This document shows, piece by piece, positions 43,801 through 53,451 of a stretch of DNA of 64,000 bases (position 1 is the stretch's first letter; the number at the start of each line of letters is the position of its first letter). Made by a program: the position numbers and the translations under genes. Below the pieces are notes generated by a model. It was not told the origin of the DNA. It saw only the letters and a list, made by a program, of their open reading frames with translations, and did not search any database. Where the stretch lies: NCBI GenBank assembly GCA_019638595.1, contig JAHBTJ010000016.1, forward strand, positions 110,832 through 174,831, in the 5' to 3' direction. This DNA is from Chitinophagaceae bacterium. Lineage in GTDB: Bacteria; Bacteroidota; Bacteroidia; Chitinophagales; Chitinophagaceae.

Positions 43801-45394
43801 TAAGGTGGATGACTGGATTGGAAGGGTACGCCATTCCACACCGGGTGTAGGTCTGATCTCTCCACCACCTCATCACGATATTTATTCCATTGAAGATCTT
43901 GCACAATTAATATATGATCTTAAAAACGCTAACCGCGCGGCACGCATCAACGTTAAGCTGGTGTCGAAAGCCGGTGTTGGCACTATTGCCGCCGGTGTTG
44001 CCAAAGCAAAAGCCGATGTGATCCTGATAGCGGGCTTTGACGGAGGTACAGGCGCTTCACCCATCAGCTCTATCAAACATGCGGGTTTACCCTGGGAATT
44101 AGGTTTGGCGGAAAGTCACCAGACGCTTGTAAAAAACCGCTTAAGAAGCCGTGTAGTATTGCAGGCCGACGGGCAAATGAAAACAGGGCGCGATATTGCT
44201 ATAGCAACCTTACTGGGTGCAGAAGAATGGGGAGTGGCTACTGCGGCGCTGGTAGTGGAAGGGTGCATTATGATGCGTAAATGTCATCTTAATACCTGTC
44301 CTGTAGGTGTTGCCACCCAGGATCCTGAATTAAGAAAAAGGTTTACGGGCGATGCGGATCACGTAGTGAATTTCTTCAGATTCATTACCCAGGAGCTGCG
44401 TGAGATCATGGCTGAGCTGGGCTTCAGAACGATCAATGAAATGGTAGGGCAGGTAGATTGCCTGGAAAGAAGGGAAGGTGTAACCCACTGGAAGTACGGG
44501 AAATTAGATCTCTCACCTGTTCTTTACAAGGAGCCTGCCTCCGACTCTACAGGCTTGTATTGCCAGGAGGAGCAGGATCATGGATTGTCTGAGGTGCTTG
44601 ACTGGCAGTTGCTTAAAAAGGCAAAACCCGCTATTGATAATAAGGAGCGTGTATACGGAGAGTGTAAGATCAGGAATACGGATCGTACCGCGGGAACCAT
44701 TCTTTCTAACGAGATCACTAAAAAATACAAAGCGGCAGGATTGCCTGAAGATACCATACACTTTAAGTTCAATGGAACTGCGGGACAGAGCTTTGGGGCA
44801 TTTAATGCCAAAGGTGTTACGTTGGAGCTGGAGGGAGATGCGAACGACTATTTTGGTAAGGGACTGAGCGGCGCACGGCTGATCATCTATCCTTCTAAAG
44901 AAGCGGGCTTTGTACCTGAAGAGAATATCATTATAGGTAACGTTGCTTTTTATGGCGCTACATCGGGCGAAGCTTTTATAAGAGGTAAGGCCGGCGAACG
45001 TTTCTGTGTGAGGAACTCAGGCGCCAATGCTGTAGTGGAAGGTGTAGGGGATCATGGTTGTGAATATATGACCGGAGGAAGGGTAGTAATACTGGGTGAT
45101 ACCGGAAGGAATTTTGCGGCCGGGATGAGTGGTGGTATCGCGTATGTGTATGATGTGAAAGGAGAATTTGCCAATAACTGTAACCCCGAAATGATTGATC
45201 TGGATCCGGTGGTGAACGGAGAATCGGAAGAGTTGCACGATATGATATCCAGGCATTACGCGTATACAGGCAGCACGGTTGCCAAGTTCATACTGGGTGA
45301 TTTTGAAAACCAGCTCAGGAACTTCGTAAAAGTATATCCCAAAGATTATAAGAAGGCGCTGCAAAAAGCGAAACTGAAAGTGGAGGGACAGTAA
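40883..45394 (+). CDS. gltB: Glutamate synthase large subunit
   Basis: 1503-residue enzyme that makes two glutamates from glutamine and 2-oxoglutarate. Seen: a 15-residue propeptide before the expected catalytic Cys16 (HDSCGVGFVASI), the class II amidotransferase domain (about 16-430), the central domain, the FMN-binding synthase domain (about 850-1230) with AGVGTIAAGVAKAKAD and GFDGGTGASP, the Cys-rich [3Fe-4S] motif CHLNTCPVGVATQ, and a C-terminal GXGXG beta-helix domain (about 1260-1480). Length is normal. gltD follows at 42 bases. The 219-bp T-rich region upstream lacks a clear promoter match; I see no leader ORF there. Confidence 0.97.
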   Translation: MVSNGLYKPEFEHDSCGVGFVASIKGNKSHQIISDALTILENMEHRGACGCESNTGDGAGIMIQIPHEFFFAECVKLGVHLPAFGRYGVGVIFFPKEIRLREECREIFARAAEKLGLEILTYRKIPVNTAGIGATALSVEPEMEHVFIACPDHIQDPEDFERKLFVLRNYAAHTINNTVKKDAIGFYIPSLSYKTVTYKGQLTSGQVRHYFTDLTNKRVVSAFGLVHSRFATNTFPSWKLAQPFRFIAHNGEINTLQGNLNWLKTSEKGFSSPYFTKEEMDMLLPIVSNGLSDSACLDNMVELLTLSGRSLPHVMMMLIPEAWDGNDKMDPAKRAFYEYHAAIMEPWDGPASISFTDGRIIGATLDRNGLRPSRFCVTHDERVIMASETGALPVDPRIVKSYGRLQPGKMFVVDMEQGRIISDEELKQDICNRKPYSDWLNQYKIRLEELDSPRVTFTHLSEESVFKYQKAFGYSTEDVENLIRPMAIDAKEPVGSMGTDVPLAVLSDQPQHLSSYFKQLFAQVTNPPIDPIRERLVMSLASYVGNNGNLLAEDPRHCHAVSLKQPILTSTELEKLRSIDTGIFQAKTLQCYFRADGKPGSLKAGIDRLCRYAVDAVEDGFEVIILSDRAIDSDHAAIPSLLAVSSVHHHLIRKGYRGQVGIVVEAGDVWEVHHFACLIGFGATAINPYLALATIRTMKAIKRWETEQEWETLRKNYVKAVCDGLLKVFSKMGISTLQSYQGAQIFEILGLNRDVVNKCFTGAVSRIEGMGLDEIAKEALAKHTLAFNQKKIPVDRLAVGGIYQWKRKGEFHLFNPQTIHLLQYSTRMNDYGTFKKYSKTVNDQGEKACTLRSLFRFKSNRPSVPVDEVEPAENIYRRFATGAMSFGSISWEAHTTLAIAMNRLGGKSNTGEGGEDERRYDPLPNGDSMRSAIKQVASARFGVTSQYLTEANELQIKMAQGAKPGEGGQLPGDKVDDWIGRVRHSTPGVGLISPPPHHDIYSIEDLAQLIYDLKNANRAARINVKLVSKAGVGTIAAGVAKAKADVILIAGFDGGTGASPISSIKHAGLPWELGLAESHQTLVKNRLRSRVVLQADGQMKTGRDIAIATLLGAEEWGVATAALVVEGCIMMRKCHLNTCPVGVATQDPELRKRFTGDADHVVNFFRFITQELREIMAELGFRTINEMVGQVDCLERREGVTHWKYGKLDLSPVLYKEPASDSTGLYCQEEQDHGLSEVLDWQLLKKAKPAIDNKERVYGECKIRNTDRTAGTILSNEITKKYKAAGLPEDTIHFKFNGTAGQSFGAFNAKGVTLELEGDANDYFGKGLSGARLIIYPSKEAGFVPEENIIIGNVAFYGATSGEAFIRGKAGERFCVRNSGANAVVEGVGDHGCEYMTGGRVVILGDTGRNFAAGMSGGIAYVYDVKGEFANNCNPEMIDLDPVVNGESEELHDMISRHYAYTGSTVAKFILGDFENQLRNFVKVYPKDYKKALQKAKLKVEGQ

Positions 45395-45436
45395 ATAATA
45401 TTCAATCTAATACTTTAATTCCGGAAGAAATATACA

Positions 45437-46948
45437 ATGGGAAAGCCAACAGGATTTTTAGAGTTTACACGTGAGTTACCTGGTAAAAAACCAGTTGCCG
45501 AAAGGTTACAGAATTACAATGAGTTTACTGAGCGTTTTGCGGAGCAGGAATTAACCAAACAGGCGGCGCGTTGCATGAACTGCGGCGTTCCATTTTGCCA
45601 TAGCCATACCGGTTGTCCGCTGGGAAATGTGATTCCGGAATTCAATGACGCGGTATATCGTAAAAGCTGGCGTGAGGCGTACGATATTCTTACTTCTACC
45701 AATAATTTTCCGGAGTTTACCGGGCGTATTTGTCCTGCACCTTGCGAAAGTGCCTGTGTGCTGGGTATTAACCAGCCCCCGGTTGCGATCGAAGAAATAG
45801 AAAAGCATATCATAGAGATCGCTTTTGAAAAAGGGTTTGTGCAGCCACGCACACCCAATGTACGCACGGGCAAAAAGGTAGCGGTTGTTGGTTCCGGTCC
45901 TGCCGGGCTGGCTGCTGCGGCCCAGTTAAATTATGCCGGTCATTTGGTTACCGTGTTCGAAAGAGACGACGCTCCGGGTGGATTATTACGGTATGGCATA
46001 CCCGATTTTAAGCTTGAAAAATGGACGATAGACCGCAGGGTGGAAATAATGAAGCAGGAAGGCGTAGAGTTTAAATGTAATGCCAATGTAGGAGTAAATG
46101 TAAGCATCAACAGCCTGTTGCGTGAATACAATGCGATCGTATTGTCCGGAGGGTCCACAAAGCCCAGGGATCTTCCTGTTCCGGGCCGCGATTTAAAGGG
46201 CGTTTATTTTGCCATGCAGTTCCTGAAGCAGCAAAATAAGCGTAACGCTAAAAAAGATCCGTTGGCGAACGCGCATATAGAAAGCAATATATTGCCTGAA
46301 GAGGTAAAAGCTACAGGTAAAAATGTAGTGGTAATTGGTGGAGGCGATACCGGCAGCGACTGTGTTGGTACATCTAACAGGCACGGAGCCAAAACGGTTA
46401 CACAGTTTGAATTAATGCCTAAGCCGCCAGGCGCACGTACTACTTTTATGCCCTGGCCCACTTATCCCATGCTGCTAAAAACATCTACTTCGCACGACGA
46501 GGGTTGCGAAAGATTTTGGGCCATAGCTACCAAAGAATTTGTAGGCGATGGAAAGGGTAATTTAAAAGCGCTCAAAATTGTTGACCTGGAATGGAAGTTC
46601 TCGCAGGACGAAAGACCTTCGGGCTTTGTGGAAGTGCCGGGCAGCGAAAGGGAACTGCCTTGCGAGCTCGCGTTGCTGGCAATGGGTTTTGTACATCCGC
46701 AGCACGAAGGTATGCTGGATGAACTGGAGACTGAATATGATGAACGAGGCAATGTAAAAGCTACGGAACGTAATTATCAAACCAATATACCCAAAATTTT
46801 CGCGGCAGGCGATATGCGCCGTGGTCAGTCGCTGGTAGTATGGGCTATCAGCGAAGGACGCGAATGCGCGAGAAAAGTGGATGAATTCCTCATGGGCTCT
46901 TCGGTGCTCGAAACCAAAGATTCGTCTTTGCTGGCATTGTCGGTGTGA
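45437..46948 (+). CDS. gltD: Glutamate synthase small subunit
   Basis: 503-residue FAD/NAD(P)H oxidoreductase that feeds electrons to GltB. Seen: N-terminal Fe-S region CMNCGVPFCHSHTGCPLGN (about 49-67) with later CPAPCESAC, the FAD site VAVVGSGPAGLAAAAQLNYAG (about 149-169), the NADPH site VVVIGGGDTGSDCVGTS (about 297-313), and the C-terminal FAD segment KIFAAGDMRRGQSLVVWAISEGRECA. Length is normal. Forms an operon with gltB. Confidence 0.96.
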   Translation: MGKPTGFLEFTRELPGKKPVAERLQNYNEFTERFAEQELTKQAARCMNCGVPFCHSHTGCPLGNVIPEFNDAVYRKSWREAYDILTSTNNFPEFTGRICPAPCESACVLGINQPPVAIEEIEKHIIEIAFEKGFVQPRTPNVRTGKKVAVVGSGPAGLAAAAQLNYAGHLVTVFERDDAPGGLLRYGIPDFKLEKWTIDRRVEIMKQEGVEFKCNANVGVNVSINSLLREYNAIVLSGGSTKPRDLPVPGRDLKGVYFAMQFLKQQNKRNAKKDPLANAHIESNILPEEVKATGKNVVVIGGGDTGSDCVGTSNRHGAKTVTQFELMPKPPGARTTFMPWPTYPMLLKTSTSHDEGCERFWAIATKEFVGDGKGNLKALKIVDLEWKFSQDERPSGFVEVPGSERELPCELALLAMGFVHPQHEGMLDELETEYDERGNVKATERNYQTNIPKIFAAGDMRRGQSLVVWAISEGRECARKVDEFLMGSSVLETKDSSLLALSV

Positions 46949-46993
46949 GAAGGTTGCAAGTTTCGGGTTTGAAGTTGGGGATTTGAGATTTGA

Positions 46994-47040
46994 TGGCTGT
47001 TGCAGGTTACAAGTTTCAGGTTTGCTTACTCAACTATAAA
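46994..47040. repeat. GGTTACAAGTTTCAGG dispersed repeat, gltD-lipB gap
   Basis: GCAGGTTACAAGTTTCAGGTTTGCTTACTCAACTATAAACC; the same family as the repeats in the ilvN-ilvC and ilvC-ilvA gaps. Flanked by low-complexity ACCATAAACAAC text. Confidence 0.5.
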
Positions 47041-47131
47041 CCATAAACAACAAACCATAAACTGGCTGCTGATGGCTGAAAGCTCACCGCCCATAACCCA
47101 CCGCTCCCTAAAATCCGGTAACTTCGCAGGT

Positions 47132-47899
47132 ATGAAGCAGGTTTATTTTGAAGATCTTGGTCTCACTTCTTATAAAAAAGCCTGGGATTACCAGGAGCAG
47201 TTATTACAGCAAAATGTGCAGGCGAAGATAAAGGCCAGTACCGCAACTACTATTTCACCCATTCCTGTAAACAATACGATATCCAACATTGCGGAAGGAG
47301 ATAATGTGAGTGTTACACGGCACCATTTTTTGCTGTGTGAACATCCGCCGGTGTATACATTGGGTAAGAGCGGCCATGTAGAAAATGTATTGATCTCAGA
47401 AGATGAAAGGCAGGCCAAAGGCATCGAATATTATCAAACCAACAGGGGAGGGGATATTACTTTCCACGGCCCCGGGCAAATTGTTGGATACCCCATTCTT
47501 GACCTGGAAAAATATTATACAGACATTGGAAAATATCTCCGTAACCTGGAAGAGGTAATTATACAAACACTTGCTCATTATAACATACAAGGAGAACGTT
47601 CACCTGGAGAAACAGGTGTGTGGATTGAGCCCGGCATTAAGGGAAAGGAACGGAAGATCTGCGCAATGGGTGTGCGTTGCAGCAGGTGGATCACGATGCA
47701 CGGATTTGCGCTGAATGTAAATACCAACCTCGGTTATTTTACGCAAATCATCCCTTGCGGCATTGTTGATAAGCAGGTTACATCTATAGAAAAGGAGCTG
47801 GGCTATAACCCCGGGATAGAAAATGTGAAAGCAATATTGAAAAGCTGCTTTGAAAATGTATTTGATTGCAGCCTGGTCAGCGCACACCAGGATCTTTAG
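47132..47899 (+). CDS. lipB: Lipoyl(octanoyl) transferase
   Basis: 255-residue enzyme moving octanoyl groups from ACP to lipoyl domains. Seen: EHPPVYTLGKSGHVENVL (about 70-87), the RGGDITFHGPGQIVGYPILDL motif (about 106-126), the catalytic Lys in ERKICAMGVRCSRWITMHGFALNVN (about 172-196) and the acyl-thioester Cys in IIPCGI (about 207-212). The frame is open to 47000, but ATG 47132 starts the conserved YFEDLGLTSYKKAWDYQEQL. An insert of about 25 residues (about 31-55) is present between helix 1 and the barrel. The 3' end overlaps the convergent gene by 23 bases. Confidence 0.93.
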   Translation: MKQVYFEDLGLTSYKKAWDYQEQLLQQNVQAKIKASTATTISPIPVNNTISNIAEGDNVSVTRHHFLLCEHPPVYTLGKSGHVENVLISEDERQAKGIEYYQTNRGGDITFHGPGQIVGYPILDLEKYYTDIGKYLRNLEEVIIQTLAHYNIQGERSPGETGVWIEPGIKGKERKICAMGVRCSRWITMHGFALNVNTNLGYFTQIIPCGIVDKQVTSIEKELGYNPGIENVKAILKSCFENVFDCSLVSAHQDL

Positions 47900-48821
47900 G
47901 AATGAGGATTTTATTTTTTTCCTTCAGCACATCATTTTCGTACAGCTCAAACTTAAACCAACCCGATCGCATAAAATTCGATTTGTCAACGATCACAATT
48001 TGCTCCCGTATGCTGTTCAGTTGAAACAGGTTGCTGCCATCTTCTTCTAAAAACTTTATCTTAAAATGGCTCTGTTTGCCTGCAGGAAGAACAATTGTAA
48101 CATTGCCTTCGCTGTTGGTAAAAATAAAGCTGGAAGGCTTGTATACCTGTACATTGGTTACCTGCGTAGTATTATCGTTTAAGCTCAGCCCGTCGCTTCT
48201 TTTTTTATTGGACGTTTTTATTGACTCCCGATCGTATTTTTTGGCAACTGTTTCTTCCTCTACAGGAGCAGTTTCAACAGGCTTTGGCACAGCAGCTACC
48301 GGTGTTTCTTTCTTTTCAGGTTGTTCTGTTACCGTAGTGCCAGCAGTAACACCCGCCGTTGTAGTGCCAGGTTCTTTTACCGGTATATTATTACTGTTTA
48401 GCGCTGCTGTTTCTTTTACAGGAGCTTTACTAACAGGGGCTGTTTTATCGGGTGTTGCAGCTTTTACAACCGGTGGCGGCGGATGCTGCGATTTCTGCGA
48501 TTTACTGAAAACATATTTACCGCTGTCGAGCAGGATATACAATTTATAGAAGGAGGTGGTATCTGGCGCGTTGTTGTCGAGAAATCCATTGGTTACAGAA
48601 GTAGGATCGGGGAGGGTAAGTATGGTTTTAAAACCTTTTAAGCTGTCGGAGGAGCGCTGGATGCTCAATTGTTTTATCACTGGAAAATTATTCACCCAGC
48701 TCAGGATCACTTTTCCATTCCTGTTCACCACCGTAAACGCGGGCAATGTATCTTGAGCCTTCGCCGGATACTCCATCAGCATACATGCAGCAAAAAAAAC
48801 AAATCCTGCGAAAAGTTTCAT
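47877..48821 (-). CDS. Secreted protein with FN3-like domain and Pro/Thr-rich linker
   Basis: 314 residues. Seen: signal peptide (cleavage near AKAQ, residues 20-23), an N-terminal fibronectin type III-like beta domain (about 28-105: VILSWVN, IQRSSD, FYKLYILL), a long Pro/Thr/Val/Lys-rich low-complexity linker (about 110-205) and a C-terminal beta region (about 220-314) with VYKPSSFIFTNSEGNVTIVLP. No catalytic motif. An envelope or surface-associated structural role is inference. Its 3' end overlaps lipB tail to tail, and the desulfhydrase gene lies upstream on the same strand. Confidence 0.75.
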   Translation of the reverse strand: MKLFAGFVFFAACMLMEYPAKAQDTLPAFTVVNRNGKVILSWVNNFPVIKQLSIQRSSDSLKGFKTILTLPDPTSVTNGFLDNNAPDTTSFYKLYILLDSGKYVFSKSQKSQHPPPPVVKAATPDKTAPVSKAPVKETAALNSNNIPVKEPGTTTAGVTAGTTVTEQPEKKETPVAAVPKPVETAPVEEETVAKKYDRESIKTSNKKRSDGLSLNDNTTQVTNVQVYKPSSFIFTNSEGNVTIVLPAGKQSHFKIKFLEEDGSNLFQLNSIREQIVIVDKSNFMRSGWFKFELYENDVLKEKNKILIPKDPGVR

Positions 48822-48879
48822 AGTGATAGTCTGCGACTTTATTTTCAGAGAATATGCATTACAAAGATAATACTACACT

Positions 48880-49794
48880 TTATTCAAAATATTTTAATAC
48901 TCCCGGCGCTAATGAACCATTTCCCTGTAAACCGCCTGAATGAACAGCCAGTATACCGGAGCCTGCAGGGAAAAGATCCTTGCTGATCATATCAAAAATA
49001 CCATACATCATTTTTCCGGTGTACACAAAGTCAAGGGGAATACGGTGCTCCCTGTAAAAATTATTCATCCATTCAATCAGCGTATCCGTATACCTGGCAT
49101 ATCCCCCAAAATGATATTCGTTTACAAGATAAAAACGCCCGGGTAAAGAACGATTTAAGAGGAGTTCTATTTCAGTGGAGAGCGAATTATTATTTTTCAT
49201 AGAGCTGATACCCAGTATTTGCTGGCTATCAGTTGTTTTATGGATCAATCCTGCAATGGTGGTACCGGTTCCTACCGCCGCAATAATATGAGAGTATTTA
49301 CTTATATCTGTAGTTTCTAATATTTCGGAAGCTCCCTTAACTCCCGGTTGCCCAAATCCTCCTTCTGGAACAACATAGGCTTTCCCAACATTTCCGGGGT
49401 TTGTATATGCTGATATGTTTCTTTTATACCGGTTATAATCTGTCCTGGAAAGAAATTGTAACAACATACCGCTTGAGCGGGCGGCTTGTAATGTGTGCGA
49501 CCATACCTGCGGTTCCTCTCCCCTTATTAACCCGGTAGATTGAAATCCGTGCAATTTTGCAGCGTAAGCCGTAGCTGCTATATGATTGGAGTATGCGCCG
49601 CCAAAAGTAACGATCCTGTCACAGCCTTTTAATCGGGCGTTCTGCAGGTAGTATTTTAGCTTAAACCACTTGTTACCGGAAATAACAGGGTGGATTTTGT
49701 CGAGGCGAAGAACGTCAACCGTAACCTGTTTTGAAAGAGTCGTGAGGCTTTTCAATCTTTCTGTGGTTATATTTTGAATATCAATGGTATTCAA
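48880..49794 (-). CDS. D-cysteine desulfhydrase / ACC deaminase homologue
   Basis: 304-residue fold-type II PLP enzyme. Seen: PLP Lys in ISGNKWFKLKYYLQNA (about residues 41-47), TFGGAYSNHIAATAYAAKLHG (about 64-84) with the substrate Ser/Asn/His, and AAVGTGTTIAGL phosphate loop (about 172-183). This is the 1-aminocyclopropane-1-carboxylate deaminase/D-cysteine desulfhydrase family, slightly short (usual 320-340). Substrate preference cannot be set from sequence; most bacterial members prefer D-cysteine. Lies 72 bases upstream of the end of sdhB on the same strand. Confidence 0.88.
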   Translation of the reverse strand: MNTIDIQNITTERLKSLTTLSKQVTVDVLRLDKIHPVISGNKWFKLKYYLQNARLKGCDRIVTFGGAYSNHIAATAYAAKLHGFQSTGLIRGEEPQVWSHTLQAARSSGMLLQFLSRTDYNRYKRNISAYTNPGNVGKAYVVPEGGFGQPGVKGASEILETTDISKYSHIIAAVGTGTTIAGLIHKTTDSQQILGISSMKNNNSLSTEIELLLNRSLPGRFYLVNEYHFGGYARYTDTLIEWMNNFYREHRIPLDFVYTGKMMYGIFDMISKDLFPAGSGILAVHSGGLQGNGSLAPGVLKYFE

Positions 49795-49866
49795 AATAGT
49801 TTATTTTGATTTGCTAAAGCAGGTATCGGAACTGGATAGTATGCGGGTGTTGCTGATAATATACCG

Positions 49867-50616
49867 TTATTTGTCTATGACGGCCGCGGCATTTAAATAT
49901 TCTTTGTTAAGGCGTGCAATATTATCCAGCGATATTTCTTTAGGACAAACCGCTTCGCATGCTCCCGTATTGGTGCAGGAACCAAATCCTTCTTTGTCCA
50001 TTTGGGCAATCATATTTAATACACGGGTTTTCTTTTCAGGTACGCCCTGGGGCAATAAGGCCAGGTGCGAAACTTTGGCAGATACGAACAGCATGGCAGA
50101 ACTGTTTTTACAGGCTGCCACACAGGCTCCGCAACCTATACACGCAGCAGCAGCGAATGCCTGATCGGCTTTTTCTTTTTCAATGGGAATATTATTTCCA
50201 TCCTGCGCGTTGCCGGTATTCACGGAAATAAAACCTCCTGCCTGTATAATACGGTCGAAGGCATTTCGGTCAACCGTCAGGTCTTTCAATACCGGGAATG
50301 CGTTGGCGCGCCAGGGTTCTACCACAATCGTGTCTCCGTCTTTAAAGGCACGCATGTGCAACTGGCAGGTAGTGGTGCCGTGCCAGGGACCATGCGGGCG
50401 TCCGTTGATATACATAGAACACATACCACAAATACCTTCACGGCAGTCGTGGTCAAAAGCGATCGGCTCTTTTCCTTCTTCAATCAGTTGTTCATTCAGC
50501 ACATCAAACATTTCCAGGAAAGACATTTCCGAAGAAATATTCTTTACATGATAGGTTTCAAAACGTCCTCTTTCGCTTTTGTTTTTCTGCTTCCACACTT
50601 TAAGTGTGAGATTCAT
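49867..50616 (-). CDS. sdhB: Succinate dehydrogenase/fumarate reductase iron-sulfur subunit
   Basis: 249 residues (254 if the upstream ATG at 50631 is used; the [11 protein letters not shown] start at 50616 matches the family). Carries electrons from SdhA to the membrane subunit. Seen: [2Fe-2S] ligands in [17 protein letters not shown] and the following CQLH, [4Fe-4S] motif [12 protein letters not shown] (about 140-151) and the [3Fe-4S] motif [15 protein letters not shown] (about 198-212). Unusually, sdhA and sdhB are separated by two extra genes. Confidence 0.94.
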   Translation of the reverse strand: MNLTLKVWKQKNKSERGRFETYHVKNISSEMSFLEMFDVLNEQLIEEGKEPIAFDHDCREGICGMCSMYINGRPHGPWHGTTTCQLHMRAFKDGDTIVVEPWRANAFPVLKDLTVDRNAFDRIIQAGGFISVNTGNAQDGNNIPIEKEKADQAFAAAACIGCGACVAACKNSSAMLFVSAKVSHLALLPQGVPEKKTRVLNMIAQMDKEGFGSCTNTGACEAVCPKEISLDNIARLNKEYLNAAAVIDK

Positions 50617-50635
50617 ATTATAGTGTTCCATGCAA

Positions 50636-51028
50636 TTAAGCAGTATTTTTATTTCTCAAATAATTTAAATAATCTTTATATGGTATCCTTCGTTTCCCCA
50701 AAGGCTTCTGATTGTACCAATATATCCACGCATTCACAGACTTCCCGGATCTTAGTTTTACTCTTTTTTTCTTCCTTGAAAACTCTTCACCCTCATATTT
50801 GTCTAAAACCTTTAATACTTTTTCAGGATCATTTAAAACGAATACATCTCCAATTACTTCGTCGTCTGTATTTTCTTTAATTGCTCCCGGGTATTTTCCT
50901 ATATCATATAACGATGCTGTAACCTTTGCCTGTCCTAAGTAGGTAATATCATTCGCAACCTTTTCCTTTAGTTTAAGGTTATAATTCTTTCTTAAAGTGC
51001 CATATGTAAATAAATAATCTCTCTGCAT
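50636..51028 (-). CDS. Gamma-glutamylcyclotransferase-like (AIG2/GGCT) protein
   Basis: 130 residues. Seen: the family's N-terminal [11 protein letters not shown] (YGTLR motif, residues 9-13), [15 protein letters not shown], and the acidic Glu in [13 protein letters not shown] (about 76-88) expected of the catalytic base, then AWIYWYN. Members cleave gamma-glutamyl amines or peptides. It lies between sdhA and sdhB on the same strand, with a second small gene, and is lower in GC than the sdh genes. It is probably an insertion into the operon; a functional link to succinate dehydrogenase is not known. Confidence 0.85.
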   Translation of the reverse strand: MQRDYLFTYGTLRKNYNLKLKEKVANDITYLGQAKVTASLYDIGKYPGAIKENTDDEVIGDVFVLNDPEKVLKVLDKYEGEEFSRKKKRVKLRSGKSVNAWIYWYNQKPLGKRRIPYKDYLNYLRNKNTA

Positions 51029-51035
51029 TTTAAGG

Positions 51036-51470
51036 CTAAATTTTATCTAGCAAATTTCGCAATTTTTCAAATCCATAATCATAGTTATGTACCCAGGTCA
51101 TACATTTCTCTGAATTCTTAATTTTGTTTAAATAGTATTCAAAAAGGTTTTTAACATCTGTTAACTTTAGTTGCCTGTCAACCTCCAGGGTTGCAATGAA
51201 TTCAAAGAAATTCAAATAGTCCGCAACTTTTTCTTCATCTTCAGATACTGTAGCATCCAGGTTGATTTTATTATCAATTTCTCCCGACTCAATCCATCTT
51301 CGCACCTCTTTAAACTCTTTTTTCTCGTAAAATTTTTCAAATAACGCTTTCAACCACTCTGCCCTTTTTGTTCTTGTTTGTTGCCTGTAGTTTAATGCTG
51401 CAATAAAAACACCTGTTGCCGCAACAACTTTTGCAAGAATATCAATCCAATCTTTTAAAGATTGATTCAT
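51036..51470 (-). CDS. Hypothetical small membrane-anchored protein in the sdh operon
   Basis: 144 residues. Seen: one N-terminal transmembrane helix (about 9-26, DILAKVVAATGVFIAALNY) followed by a basic turn (RQQTRTKRAEWLK) and a helical, charged cytoplasmic domain with FYEKKEFKEVRRWIESGEID. The layout recalls DUF4760-like proteins, but I cannot assign a family with confidence. It starts 4 bases after sdhA ends and precedes the GGCT gene by 7 bases. AT-rich compared with sdhA. Confidence 0.65.
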   Translation of the reverse strand: MNQSLKDWIDILAKVVAATGVFIAALNYRQQTRTKRAEWLKALFEKFYEKKEFKEVRRWIESGEIDNKINLDATVSEDEEKVADYLNFFEFIATLEVDRQLKLTDVKNLFEYYLNKIKNSEKCMTWVHNYDYGFEKLRNLLDKI

Positions 51471-51474
51471 ACTA

Positions 51475-53451
51475 TTATTTATAATTTCTTTGCGTTGGCT
51501 TGATCACCTCGTAATCCAAAGGTTCCTTATTCAGGCTCCAGTCGCTATCACCTTTGTACTCCCATGCAGATACATACATAAACTTATCATCATGGCGAAG
51601 CGCTTCTCCATCAGGTGTCTGGCTTTCTTCACGAAAATGCCCTCCACAACTTTCGGCCCTTTCCAGTGCATCTTTACACATTAATTCGCCCAGTTCAATA
51701 AAATCAGCCACCCTGTTGGCTTTATCCAGCTCAGGATTCATTTCATTGATCTCCCCGGGAATGCGTACATCGCTCCAGAATTCTTTTTTCAGCGCCCGTA
51801 TTTCTTCAATAGCTTCTTTTAAACCCTGTTCGTTGCGCGCCATGCCGCATTTGTTCCACATGATCCTGCCTAAACGTTTATGAAAACTTTCAACAGATTG
51901 TTTCCCTTTAATGTTCATCAGGGTATTGATCCTTTCCCTTACAGCATTTTCGGCGGCTTCAAAAGCTTTGTGGCTAGTGGGTATCGGCTTGGTAGCAATT
52001 TCGTCTGCCAGGTAATTGCCAATGGTATAGGGAATAACAAAATAACCGTCTGCTAATCCCTGCATTAAGGCAGACGCGCCCAACCGGTTGGCTCCGTGGT
52101 CACTGAAATTGCATTCGCCCAAAGCATATAAGCCTTTCACCGATGTCATCAATTCATAATCCACCCATAAGCCACCCATGGTATAGTGCACAGCGGGGTA
52201 AATACGCATGGGCACTTCATACGGATTTTCACCGGTTATCTTTTCATACATATCGAACAGGTTGCCATACTCTTCTTTCACCACTTCCTTGCCCAAACGT
52301 ACCAGGGTATCCATATCGGGGTTTTCTATTCCCTGTTTGCCAGCTTCTGTTTTGCCGTATTTGTTGATGAGATTGTATTTAAAGTCGAGGTATACCGCCT
52401 GTTTGGTAGTGCCCACACCATAACCGGCATCGCATCTTTCTTTAGCAGCCCTTGATGCCACATCGCGGGGAACCAGGTTTCCAAATGCAGGATATCTTCT
52501 TTCCAGGTAATAATCCCTTTCCTCTTCCGGTATATCGTTCGCCTTCCGGTTATCATCTTTCTTTTTCGGTACCCATATACGCCCGTCGTTACGCAGCGAT
52601 TCCGACATCAGCGTTAGCTTCGACTGGTGGTCACCGGTTACGGGTATACAAGTAGGATGGATTTGTGTAAAGCAGGGATTGCCAAAATAGGCGCCTTTTT
52701 TATGTGCCTTCCACGCGGCTGTTGCATTACTACCCATGGCATTGGTGGAAAGATAAAATACGTTTCCGTATCCTCCGGTACACAATAATACCGTATGGCC
52801 GAAATGTCTTTCCAGTTCTCCTGTTACCAGGTTGCGGCATATAATGCCTCTCGTTTTCCCGTCAATAATTACCAGGTCCAGCATTTCATGGCGGGTGTAC
52901 ATGGTTACATTGCCCAGGGCTACCTGTCTTTCCAGCGCCTGGTAAGCACCTATCAGCAATTGCTGCCCTGTTTGCCCGGCAGCATAAAAAGTTCTTTTAA
53001 CCTGCGTGCCGCCGAAAGAGCGGTTGTTCAGCAGCCCTCCATATTCCCTTGCAAATGGAACTCCCTGGGCCACACATTGGTCAATGATGTTCACGCTTAC
53101 TTCTGCCAGGCGATGCACATTCGCTTCACGTGCGCGGTAATCGCCTCCTTTAACGGTATCATAAAAAAGCCGGAAAACAGAGTCGCCGTCGTTCTGGTAA
53201 TTTTTAGCAGCGTTGATTCCGCCCTGTGCGGCAATGGAGTGCGCCCTGCGGGGTGAATCCTGGAAACAATATGCTTTTACCCGGTAGCCCAGCTCACCCA
53301 GGGATGCTGCCGCGGAAGCACCCGCCAGCCCGGTACCCACTACAATAATTTCCAGCTTACGTTTGTTCGCAGGGTTTACCAGCTTCACATGTCCTTTATA
53401 GTCATTCCATTTTTGCTCCAGTGGTCCCGCAGGTATTTTTGAATCCAACAT
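51475..53451 (-). CDS. sdhA: Succinate dehydrogenase/fumarate reductase flavoprotein
   Basis: 658-residue FAD subunit that oxidises succinate (or reduces fumarate). Seen: FAD dinucleotide motif [23 protein letters not shown] (about 29-51), the covalent-FAD region [20 protein letters not shown] (His in RRAHS, Gly-rich, about 65-87), the substrate-loop [14 protein letters not shown] (His and Thr, about 264-277), the [39 protein letters not shown] stretch (about 415-452), and the C-terminal RxSGGHFR-like [10 protein letters not shown]. Length is typical of the Bacteroidota/epsilon type. Middle gene of sdhC-sdhA-x-x-sdhB. Confidence 0.96.
   Translation of the reverse strand: MLDSKIPAGPLEQKWNDYKGHVKLVNPANKRKLEIIVVGTGLAGASAAASLGELGYRVKAYCFQDSPRRAHSIAAQGGINAAKNYQNDGDSVFRLFYDTVKGGDYRAREANVHRLAEVSVNIIDQCVAQGVPFAREYGGLLNNRSFGGTQVKRTFYAAGQTGQQLLIGAYQALERQVALGNVTMYTRHEMLDLVIIDGKTRGIICRNLVTGELERHFGHTVLLCTGGYGNVFYLSTNAMGSNATAAWKAHKKGAYFGNPCFTQIHPTCIPVTGDHQSKLTLMSESLRNDGRIWVPKKKDDNRKANDIPEEERDYYLERRYPAFGNLVPRDVASRAAKERCDAGYGVGTTKQAVYLDFKYNLINKYGKTEAGKQGIENPDMDTLVRLGKEVVKEEYGNLFDMYEKITGENPYEVPMRIYPAVHYTMGGLWVDYELMTSVKGLYALGECNFSDHGANRLGASALMQGLADGYFVIPYTIGNYLADEIATKPIPTSHKAFEAAENAVRERINTLMNIKGKQSVESFHKRLGRIMWNKCGMARNEQGLKEAIEEIRALKKEFWSDVRIPGEINEMNPELDKANRVADFIELGELMCKDALERAESCGGHFREESQTPDGEALRHDDKFMYVSAWEYKGDSDWSLNKEPLDYEVIKPTQRNYK

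Noticed and set aside
47000-47131. N-terminal extension of LipB
   Set aside because: The upstream codons lie in a dispersed repeat and low-complexity text; the conserved domain starts at ATG 47132.
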